In this document: positions 7,650 to 14,983 of the stretch, one piece after another
Layout: every line of letters begins with the position of its first letter
How positions within the stretch are numbered: the stretch's first letter is position 1
Assembly: GCF_009496285.1 (NCBI RefSeq)
Contig: NZ_WIJK01000029.1
Coordinates: 1 to 20,526, forward strand
Length of the DNA: 20,526 nt
Direction: 5' to 3'
Source: Streptococcus mitis
GTDB lineage: Bacteria; Bacillota; Bacilli; Lactobacillales; Streptococcaceae
Program-made: the position numbers and the translations under genes
Notes under the pieces: generated by a model
Told to the model about the DNA's origin: nothing
What the model saw: the letters and a program-made list of their open reading frames with translations, nothing else
Database searches by the model: none

Positions 7650-7670
7650 AACATTTGCGTAAAAAATGTT
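7650..7670. repeat. 7-bp inverted repeat upstream of the pgi promoter
   Basis: AACATTT (7650-7656) and AAATGTT (7664-7670) are perfect inverted repeats separated by GCGTAAA, 40 bp upstream of the pgi -35. It could be an operator, but the base composition is AT-rich and chance is possible. Confidence 0.25.
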
Positions 7671-7699
7671 ACAATATTAAAATTTGAACGAAATAAGAC

Positions 7700-7726
7700 A
7701 AAAAAACGACTAGGTTTCCAGTCGTT
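7700..7726 (-). terminator. Terminator of the glutamine amidotransferase gene
   Basis: AACGACT (7705-7711) and AGTCGTT (7720-7726) form the stem, followed on the minus strand by TTTTTT. The stop codon of the gene (7725-7727) overlaps the base of the stem. Confidence 0.8.
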
Positions 7727-8414
7727 ATAATTCATTCAATAAATACTCAAATAATTCTAAGTTGCCATCTTCTTCATTGACCAAGAATTCTGGATGCCAC
7801 TGGAGACCAATAATACGGTGCTCATCAATAGATTCGATTGCTTCAACAGTTTGATCACGTGGATCCACAGCCGTCACGCGGAAATTGGGTGCCAAGTCTT
7901 TAATACTCTGACGATGTACTGAGTTAACCTGACTTTCTTTACCAAATAATTTAGACACTACACTGCCATCCACTGTCTCAATAGAATGTGAAGTCCCAAA
8001 AGGTAGACCTTGCCAATGACCTTCAATATCCTGATTGAGTGTCCCACCAAAAGCAACGTTGACAAGCTGAACGCCACGGCAAATGGCTAAGATTGGTTTG
8101 TTCTGACGCAAGGCTTCTTGTAGAAGAGCTAGCTCAAACTCGTCGCGAGCTAGGTTATAGTCGTCGCTATCAATTGTTTTTTCCTCACCATAAAACTGAG
8201 GATGAACATTTTGTCCCCCAGTCAAGATGAGCTTATCAATCATTTCTACATAGTCATGGACAAGTGTCTCATCACCAACCGGAATGACCAAAGGAAGTCC
8301 GCCAACCTGACGAATACTTTCAGCAAATTTACAGGATACAGATGAGTGGATGTTTTTTCCTTCTGCGTCTACAGGACATAGATTTGCCGCTACTCCAACA
8401 ACTGTTCTTGCCAT
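7725..8414 (-). CDS. Class-I glutamine amidotransferase / gamma-Glu-GABA hydrolase family (PuuD-like)
   Basis: A 229-residue cytoplasmic hydrolase of the peptidase C26 family, which cleaves gamma-glutamyl bonds. The nucleophile is Cys112 in AICRGVQL, with the catalytic His207 and Glu209 in LQWHPEF. TGGQNVHPQFYGE is typical of the family. The start is ATG 8414 behind AAGGAAA; longer versions read through the likely promoter. It is transcribed alone, between the BOX element/terminator and pgi. The true substrate is not visible: polyamine or GABA-conjugate breakdown genes are absent here, so a general gamma-glutamyl peptide or glutamine role is equally possible. Mitis-group streptococci carry such a gene next to pgi and patB as I recall. 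Confidence 0.9.
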   Translation of the reverse strand: MARTVVGVAANLCPVDAEGKNIHSSVSCKFAESIRQVGGLPLVIPVGDETLVHDYVEMIDKLILTGGQNVHPQFYGEEKTIDSDDYNLARDEFELALLQEALRQNKPILAICRGVQLVNVAFGGTLNQDIEGHWQGLPFGTSHSIETVDGSVVSKLFGKESQVNSVHRQSIKDLAPNFRVTAVDPRDQTVEAIESIDEHRIIGLQWHPEFLVNEEDGNLELFEYLLNEL

Positions 8415-8448
8415 CACTGATTTCCTTTCCTTTTCTATTGATAATCTT

Positions 8449-8477
8449 ATCTTATCATCCTTGCCCACTCCTGTCTA
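8449..8477 (-). promoter_or_regulatory. Promoter of the glutamine amidotransferase gene
   Basis: On the minus strand TAGACA (8477-8472), a 17-bp spacer and TAAGAT (8454-8449) match the sigma-A consensus at 5/6 and 4/6 positions, about 35 bp before the ATG. Confidence 0.4.
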
Positions 8478-8497
8478 ATATGTATTTTTTAAGTCCG

Positions 8498-8516
8498 TGA
8501 TAAAATTTTTTTATCA
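8498..8516. repeat. TGATAAAA/TTTTATCA palindrome
   Basis: An 8-bp perfect inverted repeat with a 3-bp centre lies between the amidotransferase promoter and the terminator at 8518-8549. It is a possible operator or simply AT-rich symmetry. Confidence 0.3.
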
Positions 8517-8517
8517 G

Positions 8518-8549
8518 AAAAAGTTGCCCAAAATTAGGACAACTTTTTT
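8518..8549 (-). terminator. Bidirectional terminator after patB/BOX
   Basis: AAGTTGCCC (8521-8529) pairs with GGACAACTT (8537-8545), 9 bp with one G-U, with T-runs on both strands. On the minus strand it ends the patA-patB transcript after it has run through the BOX element. Confidence 0.75.
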
Positions 8550-8552
8550 GCT

Positions 8553-8704
8553 TATACTCAATGAAAATCAAAGAGCAAACTAGGAAGCTAGTCGCAGGTT
8601 GCTCAAAACACAGTTTTGAGGTTGTGGATAGAACTGACGAAGTCAGTAACACATATACGGCAAGGGGACGCTGACGTGGTTTGAAGAGATTTTCGAAGAG
8701 TATT
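8553..8704 (-). repeat. BOX element (boxA-boxB-boxC)
   Basis: A 152-bp copy of the Mitis-group/pneumococcal BOX repeat, recognised from its ends (TATACTCAATGAAAATCAAA and TTTCGAAGAGTAT) and its core. On the minus strand it reads boxA (from 8704), one boxB with the ACTGACTTCGTCAGT hairpin, then boxC ending in TTTTCATTGAGTATA. It is full length with one boxB unit. Its boxA edge reaches into the patB stop codon (8703-8705). BOX elements are non-autonomous repeats believed to be moved in trans and can alter expression of neighbours. Confidence 0.92.
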
Positions 8705-10469
8705 ATTCAAAGACAAATTGATTGTGATAAAGTTCGGAGTAAAAGCCTCCAAGTTTCAGTAATTCGTGATGATTTCCTTGTTCGATAACCTCACCATCCT
8801 TAAGGACAATAATCTGATCGGCATTGAGAATGGTTTTTAAGCGGTGAGCAATTACAAAACTCGTTCTTCCAGCTACAATTGCCTCCATGGCATTTTGAAT
8901 CTTACTTTCTGTTACAGTATCAACGTTTGATGTTGCCTCATCCAAGATTAAGACCTGTGGATCTGTCATCAAGGTACGAGCAATAGAAATCAACTGCTTC
9001 TGACCGGTCGAGAAGACACTTTGGTCATCATCAATCAATGTATCATACTTGTCTGGTAGACTTTCGATATATTCATGGATATGCGTGGCCTTGGCTGCTG
9101 CTTCGACCATTTCCTGACTGGCATCTGGCACACCAAATCGAATATTGTCCCGAATAGTTCCACTAAACAAAACAGAATCCTGTAGAACAATTCCCACCTT
9201 GCTTCGCAAACTATCCAAGTCAAATTCTCGGATATCTCTACCATCAAAGCTGATACTGCCTGCATCCACATCATAAAAACGATTGATCAAGTTCATGATG
9301 GTTGTTTTCCCTGAACCTGTCGGACCAACCACCGCAATCATTTTCCCTTTTGGAGCTGAAATGCTAACATCTTTCAAAATGGGTTTTCCTGGAAGGTAGG
9401 AGAAGTCTACGTTACGAATCTCCACACCTTCTTTTAATTCGCTAAAGACTGGAGCATCTTGAGGACGAATTTCTTCCTCTGCATCAAACATTTCTTGGAT
9501 ACGGTCTGCACCTGTAAAGGCTAGTTGCAAACTTCCCCAGCTCGCCGCTAATTGGATAATGGGCTGGTAATACTGCTGAGAAAACTGGGTAAACATGACA
9601 ATCAAACCCAGAGCAGTTGCTGTCTCGATGTTCTGATCATTCAGTAAGACAGCTGAACCAACAAAAATAACTACTGCTGTATTGACCAAGCTCATCCCGT
9701 TCATGACAGGGAATAGGATTCCTGAAAACATTCTTCCCTTGAAAGTGGCTTTTCGAACCCGTTCATTCTGCTCAACAAAACCAGCAATCACATCTTCTTG
9801 AATGCCTTGAACAATAACGGCTTTTTGTCCAGAGATACTCTCATCCATATAAGCATTGAGCTTGCCAACCTCTTTTTGTTGGAGATTAGTATATTTCCGC
9901 GCCAGCTTTAAGATAAAGAAGACCATGATAACAGCTATCGGAGTGCTGGCAATTGTGATTAAAGCCAAGGTGACATTTTTTGCGAACATGACAATCAGCA
10001 AGCCAATGTAAAGGGCAATATTGGTCATGACAGACACAAGACTTTCATTAAAAGCTTGGAGAATATTATCCAAATCACTGGTAAAACGAGACAGAATATC
10101 CCCATCTTGATGGCGGTCAAAGAAAGAAACAGTCAAGCGAGAAAGCTTGCCAAACAGTCCCTTACGCATCTCATTTGTAGATTCGGCAATAATGCGGCTC
10201 ATCAAGACCATATAGATGAGACTAGAAACTACTAAAACAATCAAAATATAGGCAAGATTGATTAGGAGTCCCAAGAGACTTTGCCAAACCATATCTGGAT
10301 TTCCATTTTGATAGGCTATAACCAAATTAGCTAGTTCCGTTACTGTTTGACCTGCAAACACTGGAAAGAGGGCTTGTGCTACCGTTGCAATGATAATCAT
10401 AGCAATGACAACGATAAAGGATATCTTGTAAACTTTAAAATAGTTCCAAAAAAATTCAAATGTCTTCAT
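8703..10469 (-). CDS. patB: Multidrug ABC exporter half-transporter, PatB
   Basis: A half-transporter of 588 residues, the length I recall for pneumococcal PatB, which pairs with PatA to export fluoroquinolones and other hydrophobic drugs across the membrane. Six transmembrane helices occupy residues 15-315. The nucleotide domain has Walker A GPTGSGKT (382-389), Q-loop LQD (430), signature FSTGQ (486-490, not the usual LSGGQ), Walker B LILDE with catalytic Glu511, and His542 in the switch (IAHRL). So its own ATP-site residues are intact but its signature is altered, the mirror image of PatA. It starts 1 bp after the patA stop with AAAGGAGGAG ahead of ATG 10469; the longer upstream frame lies inside patA. 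A BOX element abuts its stop. Confidence 0.94.
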   Translation of the reverse strand: MKTFEFFWNYFKVYKISFIVVIAMIIIATVAQALFPVFAGQTVTELANLVIAYQNGNPDMVWQSLLGLLINLAYILIVLVVSSLIYMVLMSRIIAESTNEMRKGLFGKLSRLTVSFFDRHQDGDILSRFTSDLDNILQAFNESLVSVMTNIALYIGLLIVMFAKNVTLALITIASTPIAVIMVFFILKLARKYTNLQQKEVGKLNAYMDESISGQKAVIVQGIQEDVIAGFVEQNERVRKATFKGRMFSGILFPVMNGMSLVNTAVVIFVGSAVLLNDQNIETATALGLIVMFTQFSQQYYQPIIQLAASWGSLQLAFTGADRIQEMFDAEEEIRPQDAPVFSELKEGVEIRNVDFSYLPGKPILKDVSISAPKGKMIAVVGPTGSGKTTIMNLINRFYDVDAGSISFDGRDIREFDLDSLRSKVGIVLQDSVLFSGTIRDNIRFGVPDASQEMVEAAAKATHIHEYIESLPDKYDTLIDDDQSVFSTGQKQLISIARTLMTDPQVLILDEATSNVDTVTESKIQNAMEAIVAGRTSFVIAHRLKTILNADQIIVLKDGEVIEQGNHHELLKLGGFYSELYHNQFVFE

Positions 10470-10470
10470 C

Positions 10471-12177
10471 CTACTCCTCCTTTCCTTTTTGCGTTTCATA
10501 AATTTCACGATAAACTGGGTTTGTTGCAACCAAGTCAGCATGTTTACCTTGACCAATCAAGCGCCCTTGGTCAAGCACTAAAATTTTATCAGCATGCACA
10601 ACAGAGCTAATCTTTTGTGCGATGATAATCGTAGTCGTCCCCTTCAAATCTTTGTTGAGAGCTTCTTGGACCAAACGCTCTGACTTGGCATCAAGGGCAG
10701 AAGTTGAATCATCGAAAATCAAGATACGAGGATTGCTGACAATCCCACGCGCAATGGACATTCTTTGTTTTTGTCCACCAGAAAAGTTAGTTCCACGTTC
10801 CTCGACCGGACTTTCAAAAGCCAAGTCCATGCGACTGATAAATTCACTAGCTTGTGCAATACGAGCTGCGCGTTCCATTTCTGAAACTGTCGCATCTCCC
10901 TTTCCTTGTCTGAGATTATCTGCGATGGTTCCACTAAAGAGAATGGCTCTTTGTAGGACGATAGAGACAGTCTTGCGAAGCGTCCCTTCACTAACTGTAC
11001 GAATGTCCTTTCCTCCAATCTTGATAGAACCTTGTTGAGGATCAAACAGTCGTGGAATCAACTGAGCCAAGGTTGATTTACCTGCACCAGTTGCTCCGAC
11101 AACCCCAACCATCTCACCAGCTGCAATATCGAAAGATACATCTTTTAGGATAGGTTCTTCATCGTTTGGATAGGTGAAGGTTACATTTTCAAAACTGAGA
11201 CTTCCTTCCAATTCTTCATCTTCCACATCCTTGAAGGTCATAGCCGGTTCTGTATCAAGGATTTCGCGAATACGACGGAGGGAAATCATGGCACGAGTGA
11301 CTGAATTCCCCAAAAATCCAACCATAACGATAGTAAAGATAATCTGACTCAGATAGTTCACAAAGGAAGCAATGGAACCAACTACTGATGGATCTGACTC
11401 TGCCATACCTGCTACAAGCCAGATTGAGAGAAAAACAGCTCCGTAAGAAATCAACATCATTGCAGGTTGCATAACAGAAAAGGCATAACCGATATAAAGG
11501 TTTTCTCCCAACAATTCATCTGACACCTGCGTAAACTTATCAAACTGATCTTTTTCTCTGACAAAAGACTTAACCACGCGCACACCACGCAAATTTTCTT
11601 TAGCAATGGCATTGATACGCTCTAGTAAGGTCTGGAACTTTGAAAAGCGTGGTCCCACCACTCCCATCATAAAACCCATTATGACAACAATCAGAACGAC
11701 CATGAGAACCAGCACCCACCATAGAGAAGGTAGGGTGACAACTGCTAGAATAAAGGAACCGATAAACAAAAGTGGTAGTCGAAAGAGAATTTGGAAGGTC
11801 ATCATGACTACGTTTTGAATCTGGTTGATGTCATTGGTCATACGAACAACAAGATTCCCTGCGTTAAATTCCTCAATATTGGCGTATGAAAAAGTTTGAA
11901 TCTTACGAAAGGCATCTTCCCGTAAGTCTGACGAGACTCCTTGAGCAATGTAGGCGGCTAGCACAACATTGATGCCACCTGCAATCAAACCAATCAAGGC
12001 AACAAGAATTAACCAAAAACCAATATGATAAATAGCTTCATTATCACCTGTTAGCAGTGACTCTAAAACTTTCTGCAAATAACGTGGTTGCAAGAGTGAA
12101 CTCGTTACCATTAGACCTGTCATAATTAAGGAAGCTAGAGCCTGCCATTTATAGGCTTTTATTTTCTGAAACAGCAT
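10471..12177 (-). CDS. patA: Multidrug ABC exporter half-transporter, PatA
   Basis: A 568-residue partner of PatB. Six membrane helices lie in residues 10-300 and the ATPase domain in about 325-568. Walker A is GATGAGKS (361-368) and the signature is a normal FSGGQ (465-469). Walker B reads LIFDD, so the catalytic Glu is replaced by Asp490, and the switch His is replaced by Gln521 (IAQKIS). It should therefore bind ATP without efficient hydrolysis at its own Walker site, the usual degenerate half of heterodimeric exporters. ATG 12177 follows AAGGGGG. It is transcribed with patB from a strong promoter through an attenuator-like leader hairpin. In pneumococcus, raised patAB expression gives fluoroquinolone resistance. 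Confidence 0.94.
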   Translation of the reverse strand: MLFQKIKAYKWQALASLIMTGLMVTSSLLQPRYLQKVLESLLTGDNEAIYHIGFWLILVALIGLIAGGINVVLAAYIAQGVSSDLREDAFRKIQTFSYANIEEFNAGNLVVRMTNDINQIQNVVMMTFQILFRLPLLFIGSFILAVVTLPSLWWVLVLMVVLIVVIMGFMMGVVGPRFSKFQTLLERINAIAKENLRGVRVVKSFVREKDQFDKFTQVSDELLGENLYIGYAFSVMQPAMMLISYGAVFLSIWLVAGMAESDPSVVGSIASFVNYLSQIIFTIVMVGFLGNSVTRAMISLRRIREILDTEPAMTFKDVEDEELEGSLSFENVTFTYPNDEEPILKDVSFDIAAGEMVGVVGATGAGKSTLAQLIPRLFDPQQGSIKIGGKDIRTVSEGTLRKTVSIVLQRAILFSGTIADNLRQGKGDATVSEMERAARIAQASEFISRMDLAFESPVEERGTNFSGGQKQRMSIARGIVSNPRILIFDDSTSALDAKSERLVQEALNKDLKGTTTIIIAQKISSVVHADKILVLDQGRLIGQGKHADLVATNPVYREIYETQKGKEE

Positions 12178-12194
12178 ATTTCCCCCTTATAAGA

Positions 12195-12229
12195 TAGACA
12201 AAAGGGAACGACAGCTCTGTCAGTCCCTT
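12195..12229 (-). promoter_or_regulatory. Leader hairpin / attenuator upstream of patA
   Basis: In the leader of patA, AAGGGA (12202-12207) pairs with TCCCTT (12224-12229) and an inner GACA/TGTC stem closes the loop. On the minus strand it is followed by TTTTGTCT. This is a terminator-like structure between promoter and gene. Attenuation of patAB at such a leader terminator has been described in S. pneumoniae. Confidence 0.65.
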
Positions 12230-12251
12230 CTTATGCTTTCATGTTGATGCT

Positions 12252-12280
12252 ATTCTAACAAAAAAGAATGCTATTGTCAA
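12252..12280 (-). promoter_or_regulatory. patA-patB promoter
   Basis: On the minus strand a consensus TTGACA (12280-12275), 17-bp spacer and TAGAAT (12257-12252). The leader to ATG 12177 would be about 68 nt and contain the hairpin at 12202-12229. Confidence 0.8.
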
Positions 12281-12368
12281 AGCACTCAGCTCTCGCAAGC
12301 TTGTGCAATGACGACATCAGCATTCTATTAAATCATTTAAAAAAATCTTCTGCCTTTGTAGAGAATGT

Positions 12369-13070
12369 TTATTGCTCTGAACTAGCTTGCTCTTCTAACT
12401 TAGCTCGACCAATTTCACGGTAGCTACGGTTCCCAACAATCTCAACTGAGAACTGACCATCCTGGTACTCTAGAATCGTCACACTTCCATTATCAAGACC
12501 ATGTGGATGCATTCCGTTGATTAGATAGACAATGGTTCCGATTGTCATTCCATGGCTAACTACCAGAGCGTTTCCACCTCCATTAGCTTCCATTTCCTTG
12601 GCAATGGCTTCAAAACCTTCCCAAATACGACCGCTTAGTTTTTCCCAGCCTTCAGCCCAGCCTGCTGTATCCACTTCTACCAGACCTTCAGCTAGTTCCG
12701 CATAGGACAAACGATGCACATGATCGACATTAAAGATTCGAGGGATGATACCCATAAAAAGATCTCCATCATAAGCACCATCAAAACTACCAAAGCACCA
12801 TTCACGAATTCGCTTATCCATGCGATAAGGAATTTGCCCTGTCAAATCAAGTTCTTCAAGGATAATTCCCATTGTCTGAATGGTCCGCCCAGAATCGCTT
12901 GAATAAGCACGTTCAAAGGTTAAACCTGACTCCCGCAAACCAATCCCCAATTCATGAATGCCTCGTTCTCCCTCAGCTGTTAGAGGAGTATCACTCCAAC
13001 CTTGAGCACGACCGATTGTATTAAACATTGTTTTCCCATGACGTACTAGATACAATTTTACACCTGACAT
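12369..13070 (-). CDS. Histidine phosphatase superfamily protein (phosphoglycerate-mutase-like)
   Basis: A 233-residue protein of the branch-1 histidine phosphatases. The phospho-accepting His11 lies in LVRHGKT, Arg62 in SDSGRT, Glu90 in RIREWCFG, and the second His173 in VVSHGMT. These families include cofactor-dependent phosphoglycerate mutases and many broad phosphatases; a dedicated glycolytic mutase would be closer to GpmA, so a phosphatase role is more likely and the substrate is unknown. ATG 13070 has a GGAGGACGG site. A consensus extended -10 precedes it, so it is transcribed on its own. It lies directly downstream of comGG and upstream of patA. No clear terminator is seen after it. 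Confidence 0.88.
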   Translation of the reverse strand: MSGVKLYLVRHGKTMFNTIGRAQGWSDTPLTAEGERGIHELGIGLRESGLTFERAYSSDSGRTIQTMGIILEELDLTGQIPYRMDKRIREWCFGSFDGAYDGDLFMGIIPRIFNVDHVHRLSYAELAEGLVEVDTAGWAEGWEKLSGRIWEGFEAIAKEMEANGGGNALVVSHGMTIGTIVYLINGMHPHGLDNGSVTILEYQDGQFSVEIVGNRSYREIGRAKLEEQASSEQ

Positions 13071-13092
13071 ATTCCGTCCTCCATATGTATCT

Positions 13093-13101
13093 ATTATAGC
13101 A
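13093..13101 (-). promoter_or_regulatory. Extended -10 promoter of the histidine phosphatase gene
   Basis: TGCTATAAT on the minus strand (13101-13093) is a perfect extended -10 about 25 bp before the ATG. No convincing -35 is present, which extended -10 promoters do not require. Confidence 0.65.
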
Positions 13102-13179
13102 TGATTTCAGACAAAAACCTCGTCTTAACCCACTGAGTCCAACATCACCACTTAAACTAGATTTCACAAATCTGATAAT

Positions 13180-13596
13180 CTATGTCTTATCATTCTTAGA
13201 AGGAGCAACTTTAGATGTTTCGGTGGCCTCATTTTTTACCGGTTCTTCTTTTGACTTGTTTTCTGTTTTCTCAGACTTTTGACCGGTCTTTTTTAAAGGA
13301 GAAAAGTGAAATTCAAACTTATTTTTTCCTGTGTCAACAATCGCTATAAATCCCTTTTGGTCATTACGATAAGTTGCCTTTCCTGCATTAAATGACTGCT
13401 GACCACTCTCAGAACTAGCTCTTTCATAGGTTCTCTTAGCAATTGCAAATGCAAGAAGTTTTTCTTTGTTCAGTGCATAATCCTGATGATGAGCTACTTG
13501 CCGATTCAGATAAAACTGTAACAAGAGACTAAAAATTCCAGCAATAGTGACAGCGTAAAGGAGAACTCCAGCTCTAACTTTTTTCTTTTTCCACAC
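13180..13596 (-). CDS. comGG: Competence pseudopilus minor pilin ComGG
   Basis: Last gene of the comG (cgl/comY) operon. It has 138 residues with a GTG start at 13596 and overlaps comGF by 23 bp. The N-terminus [14 protein letters not shown] is prepilin-like, with cleavage expected after Ala, but position 5 of the mature protein is Tyr rather than Glu, as is usual for ComGG. One hydrophobic helix is followed by a polar domain and a Lys/Glu-rich tail (from about residue 100). It is a minor pseudopilin needed for DNA uptake. The GTG and the distant GGGAG site suggest low, coupled translation. Confidence 0.9.
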   Translation of the reverse strand: MWKKKKVRAGVLLYAVTIAGIFSLLLQFYLNRQVAHHQDYALNKEKLLAFAIAKRTYERASSESGQQSFNAGKATYRNDQKGFIAIVDTGKNKFEFHFSPLKKTGQKSEKTENKSKEEPVKNEATETSKVAPSKNDKT

Positions 13597-14035
13597 GATA
13601 GATAAACTCCCTCTCTAGTCCCTTTTCAAACTGAAAATTGAAATGAACATTTTGCCCTTTTTGGTAAATATGTGCTGATTTCAGACCGTAGACCATGGGT
13701 TGATAGCCACGTCCACTAGCATCTGTTTTCCGAAAATCATCTGACTTTGATTTTCCCATGGAAATGGGTTTGCCATCTTGTTTCAGATAAATACGATTGT
13801 TTTCCACTTTTTGATAATGGGATTGGTTAAGCTCTGTTTCCAGTTGATCCACAAATAAAAGCCACTCTTTTTGCTCACTTCTCTGCTGGTAGCGAACCTC
13901 TGAAACCAAGAGTCGGCTCATAGATTGAAAAAGAAGCAGGCTCCCACTAATAACGACTAGGGCTACGAGAGATTCTAAAAGTGTAAAAGCTCTAGCTTTA
14001 CTTTTCCTCAATCGCCAGTAATTTTTCAGTTCCAT
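13574..14035 (-). CDS. comGF: Competence pseudopilus minor pilin ComGF
   Basis: A 153-residue pseudopilin of the DNA-uptake machine. The prepilin motif [19 protein letters not shown] gives cleavage between Ala and Phe by the ComC peptidase, Glu at mature position 5, and the pilin helix. The C-terminal domain is polar, with [14 protein letters not shown] typical of ComGF. The start is ATG 14035, placed by GGAGGTG four bases upstream; a frame open to 14086 lacks a ribosome site and lies deeper in comGE. It overlaps comGE by 38 bp. Confidence 0.92.
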   Translation of the reverse strand: MELKNYWRLRKSKARAFTLLESLVALVVISGSLLLFQSMSRLLVSEVRYQQRSEQKEWLLFVDQLETELNQSHYQKVENNRIYLKQDGKPISMGKSKSDDFRKTDASGRGYQPMVYGLKSAHIYQKGQNVHFNFQFEKGLEREFIYRVEKEKS

Positions 14036-14300
14036 GATACACCTCCAAACCTCGCTCATTCGAGACAACGTGAACCGTAAGACCATTGACAGTCAACTGC
14101 TTTTGTCCAGTCTGCAAAGCCATACGAGCCACACGCAAAACTTCTTCCTGTTCTATGAGTCTTGCTTCCTGTCGTCTACTTTCTTGAATCTGCCCTAGCA
14201 AGAGGGTTGCAATACTGGCAAAAATGGCTAGTGAAATCACTGCTTCCAGTAAAATAACCGCCTTAATTTTTTGCTTCTTGAATACGTTTAATCTTTCCAT
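13998..14300 (-). CDS. comGE: Competence pseudopilus minor pilin ComGE
   Basis: A small pseudopilin of 100 residues, starting [21 protein letters not shown]. Cleavage is expected after Ala14, leaving VILLE with Glu5, then a hydrophobic helix and a short domain ending [17 protein letters not shown], very close to pneumococcal CglE as I remember it. It overlaps comGD by 38 bp, with AGGAA directly before the ATG. Confidence 0.92.
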   Translation of the reverse strand: MERLNVFKKQKIKAVILLEAVISLAIFASIATLLLGQIQESRRQEARLIEQEEVLRVARMALQTGQKQLTVNGLTVHVVSNERGLEVYHGTEKLLAIEEK

Positions 14301-14697
14301 TTCCTATATTTAGTCGATAGCGAACTACTTCTTTCCTTGTTTGAAATCTGATGCTAACCAGATAGGAACTACCTCCAGCCTTATCAAATGTTATTGACTG
14401 ATGTGACTGAAGCTGAATCCCTTTAGGAATGGCTAACTTTTGATAACCATTACTAATGCTCCTCTCTTCTAACATTAAATTCATCTTTTGTTGACTAGCC
14501 AGACTTCGTTTCTGGGTTTCTCGATAAAGTTCCTCAAACTCCATAAAGAAAATTTGCTCTTCCACCGCCGCAAAAGTGGATTGAACTGAACTTGACAAAC
14601 CCAAAGCCAAAATGCTGACTATCCCTAAAACCAATAGACTTTCTAGCATGGTAAAAGCCCTAATCCGCAACTGTTTGACTTGTCTTTTGTTTATCAT
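14263..14697 (-). CDS. comGD: Competence pseudopilus minor pilin ComGD
   Basis: A pseudopilin of 144 residues from ATG 14697. The motif LRIRAFTMLESLLVLGIVSI gives cleavage before Phe and Glu at mature position 5. EEQIFFMEFEELYRETQKRS and the C-terminal [10 protein letters not shown] mark it as ComGD. The start at 14697 overlaps comGC by 38 bp and has AAAGAG upstream. A longer frame from 14742 would extend an unusual leader inside comGC and was rejected. Confidence 0.9.
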   Translation of the reverse strand: MINKRQVKQLRIRAFTMLESLLVLGIVSILALGLSSSVQSTFAAVEEQIFFMEFEELYRETQKRSLASQQKMNLMLEERSISNGYQKLAIPKGIQLQSHQSITFDKAGGSSYLVSIRFQTRKEVVRYRLNIGNGKIKRIQEAKN

Positions 14698-14983
14698 GAT
14701 ACTCTTTGTAAGCTTTTGCTTGCTCAGCAGTGATACGTCCATCTGCCTGTAATTTGCTTAGACTAGCATCTTCATTTTTATCCAGACTATAGAGTTCAGC
14801 TTGGCTTTCTACCACCTTGACGACAGCTGCTTTCCCCTTATCATTGACTGCATCCTTTTGCTTAGTAAGATTTGGCACAAACAGTAAGAGTAGGACGCTA
14901 ATGATAAGCAATACCACCAACATTTCTACCAGTGTAAAAGCTTTTACCTTAGCTTCTTTTAATTTCATCATCATCTTTTTCAT
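14660..14983 (-). CDS. comGC: Competence pseudopilus major pilin ComGC
   Basis: Main subunit of the competence (transformation) pilus, 107 residues. The leader is MKKMMMKLKEAKVKA, cleaved before FTLVEMLVVLLIISVLLL, with Glu5. The mature part has DKGKAAVVKVVESQAELYSL and LQADGRITAEQAKAYKEY, closely like pneumococcal CglC. It starts directly at the comGB stop (TAGATG) with GGAGGT ten bases upstream, a stronger site than its neighbours, fitting its role as the abundant subunit. Confidence 0.95.
   Translation of the reverse strand: MKKMMMKLKEAKVKAFTLVEMLVVLLIISVLLLLFVPNLTKQKDAVNDKGKAAVVKVVESQAELYSLDKNEDASLSKLQADGRITAEQAKAYKEYHDKQKTSQTVAD

Noticed and set aside
8455..8652. Small 65-codon minus-strand reading frame near the BOX element
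   Set aside because: It covers boxC and boxB, the terminator and the promoter region; non-coding repeat sequence explains it.
8553..8704. CRISPR array or phage attachment site
   Set aside because: There are no regularly spaced direct repeats with spacers; the sequence is a known BOX repeat. No CRISPR array was seen in the window, and no integrase gene near the tRNAs.
10622..11038. 138-codon plus-strand reading frame inside patA
   Set aside because: It is antisense to the conserved ATPase domain of PatA, lacks a ribosome site, and its protein looks like a reverse-strand shadow.
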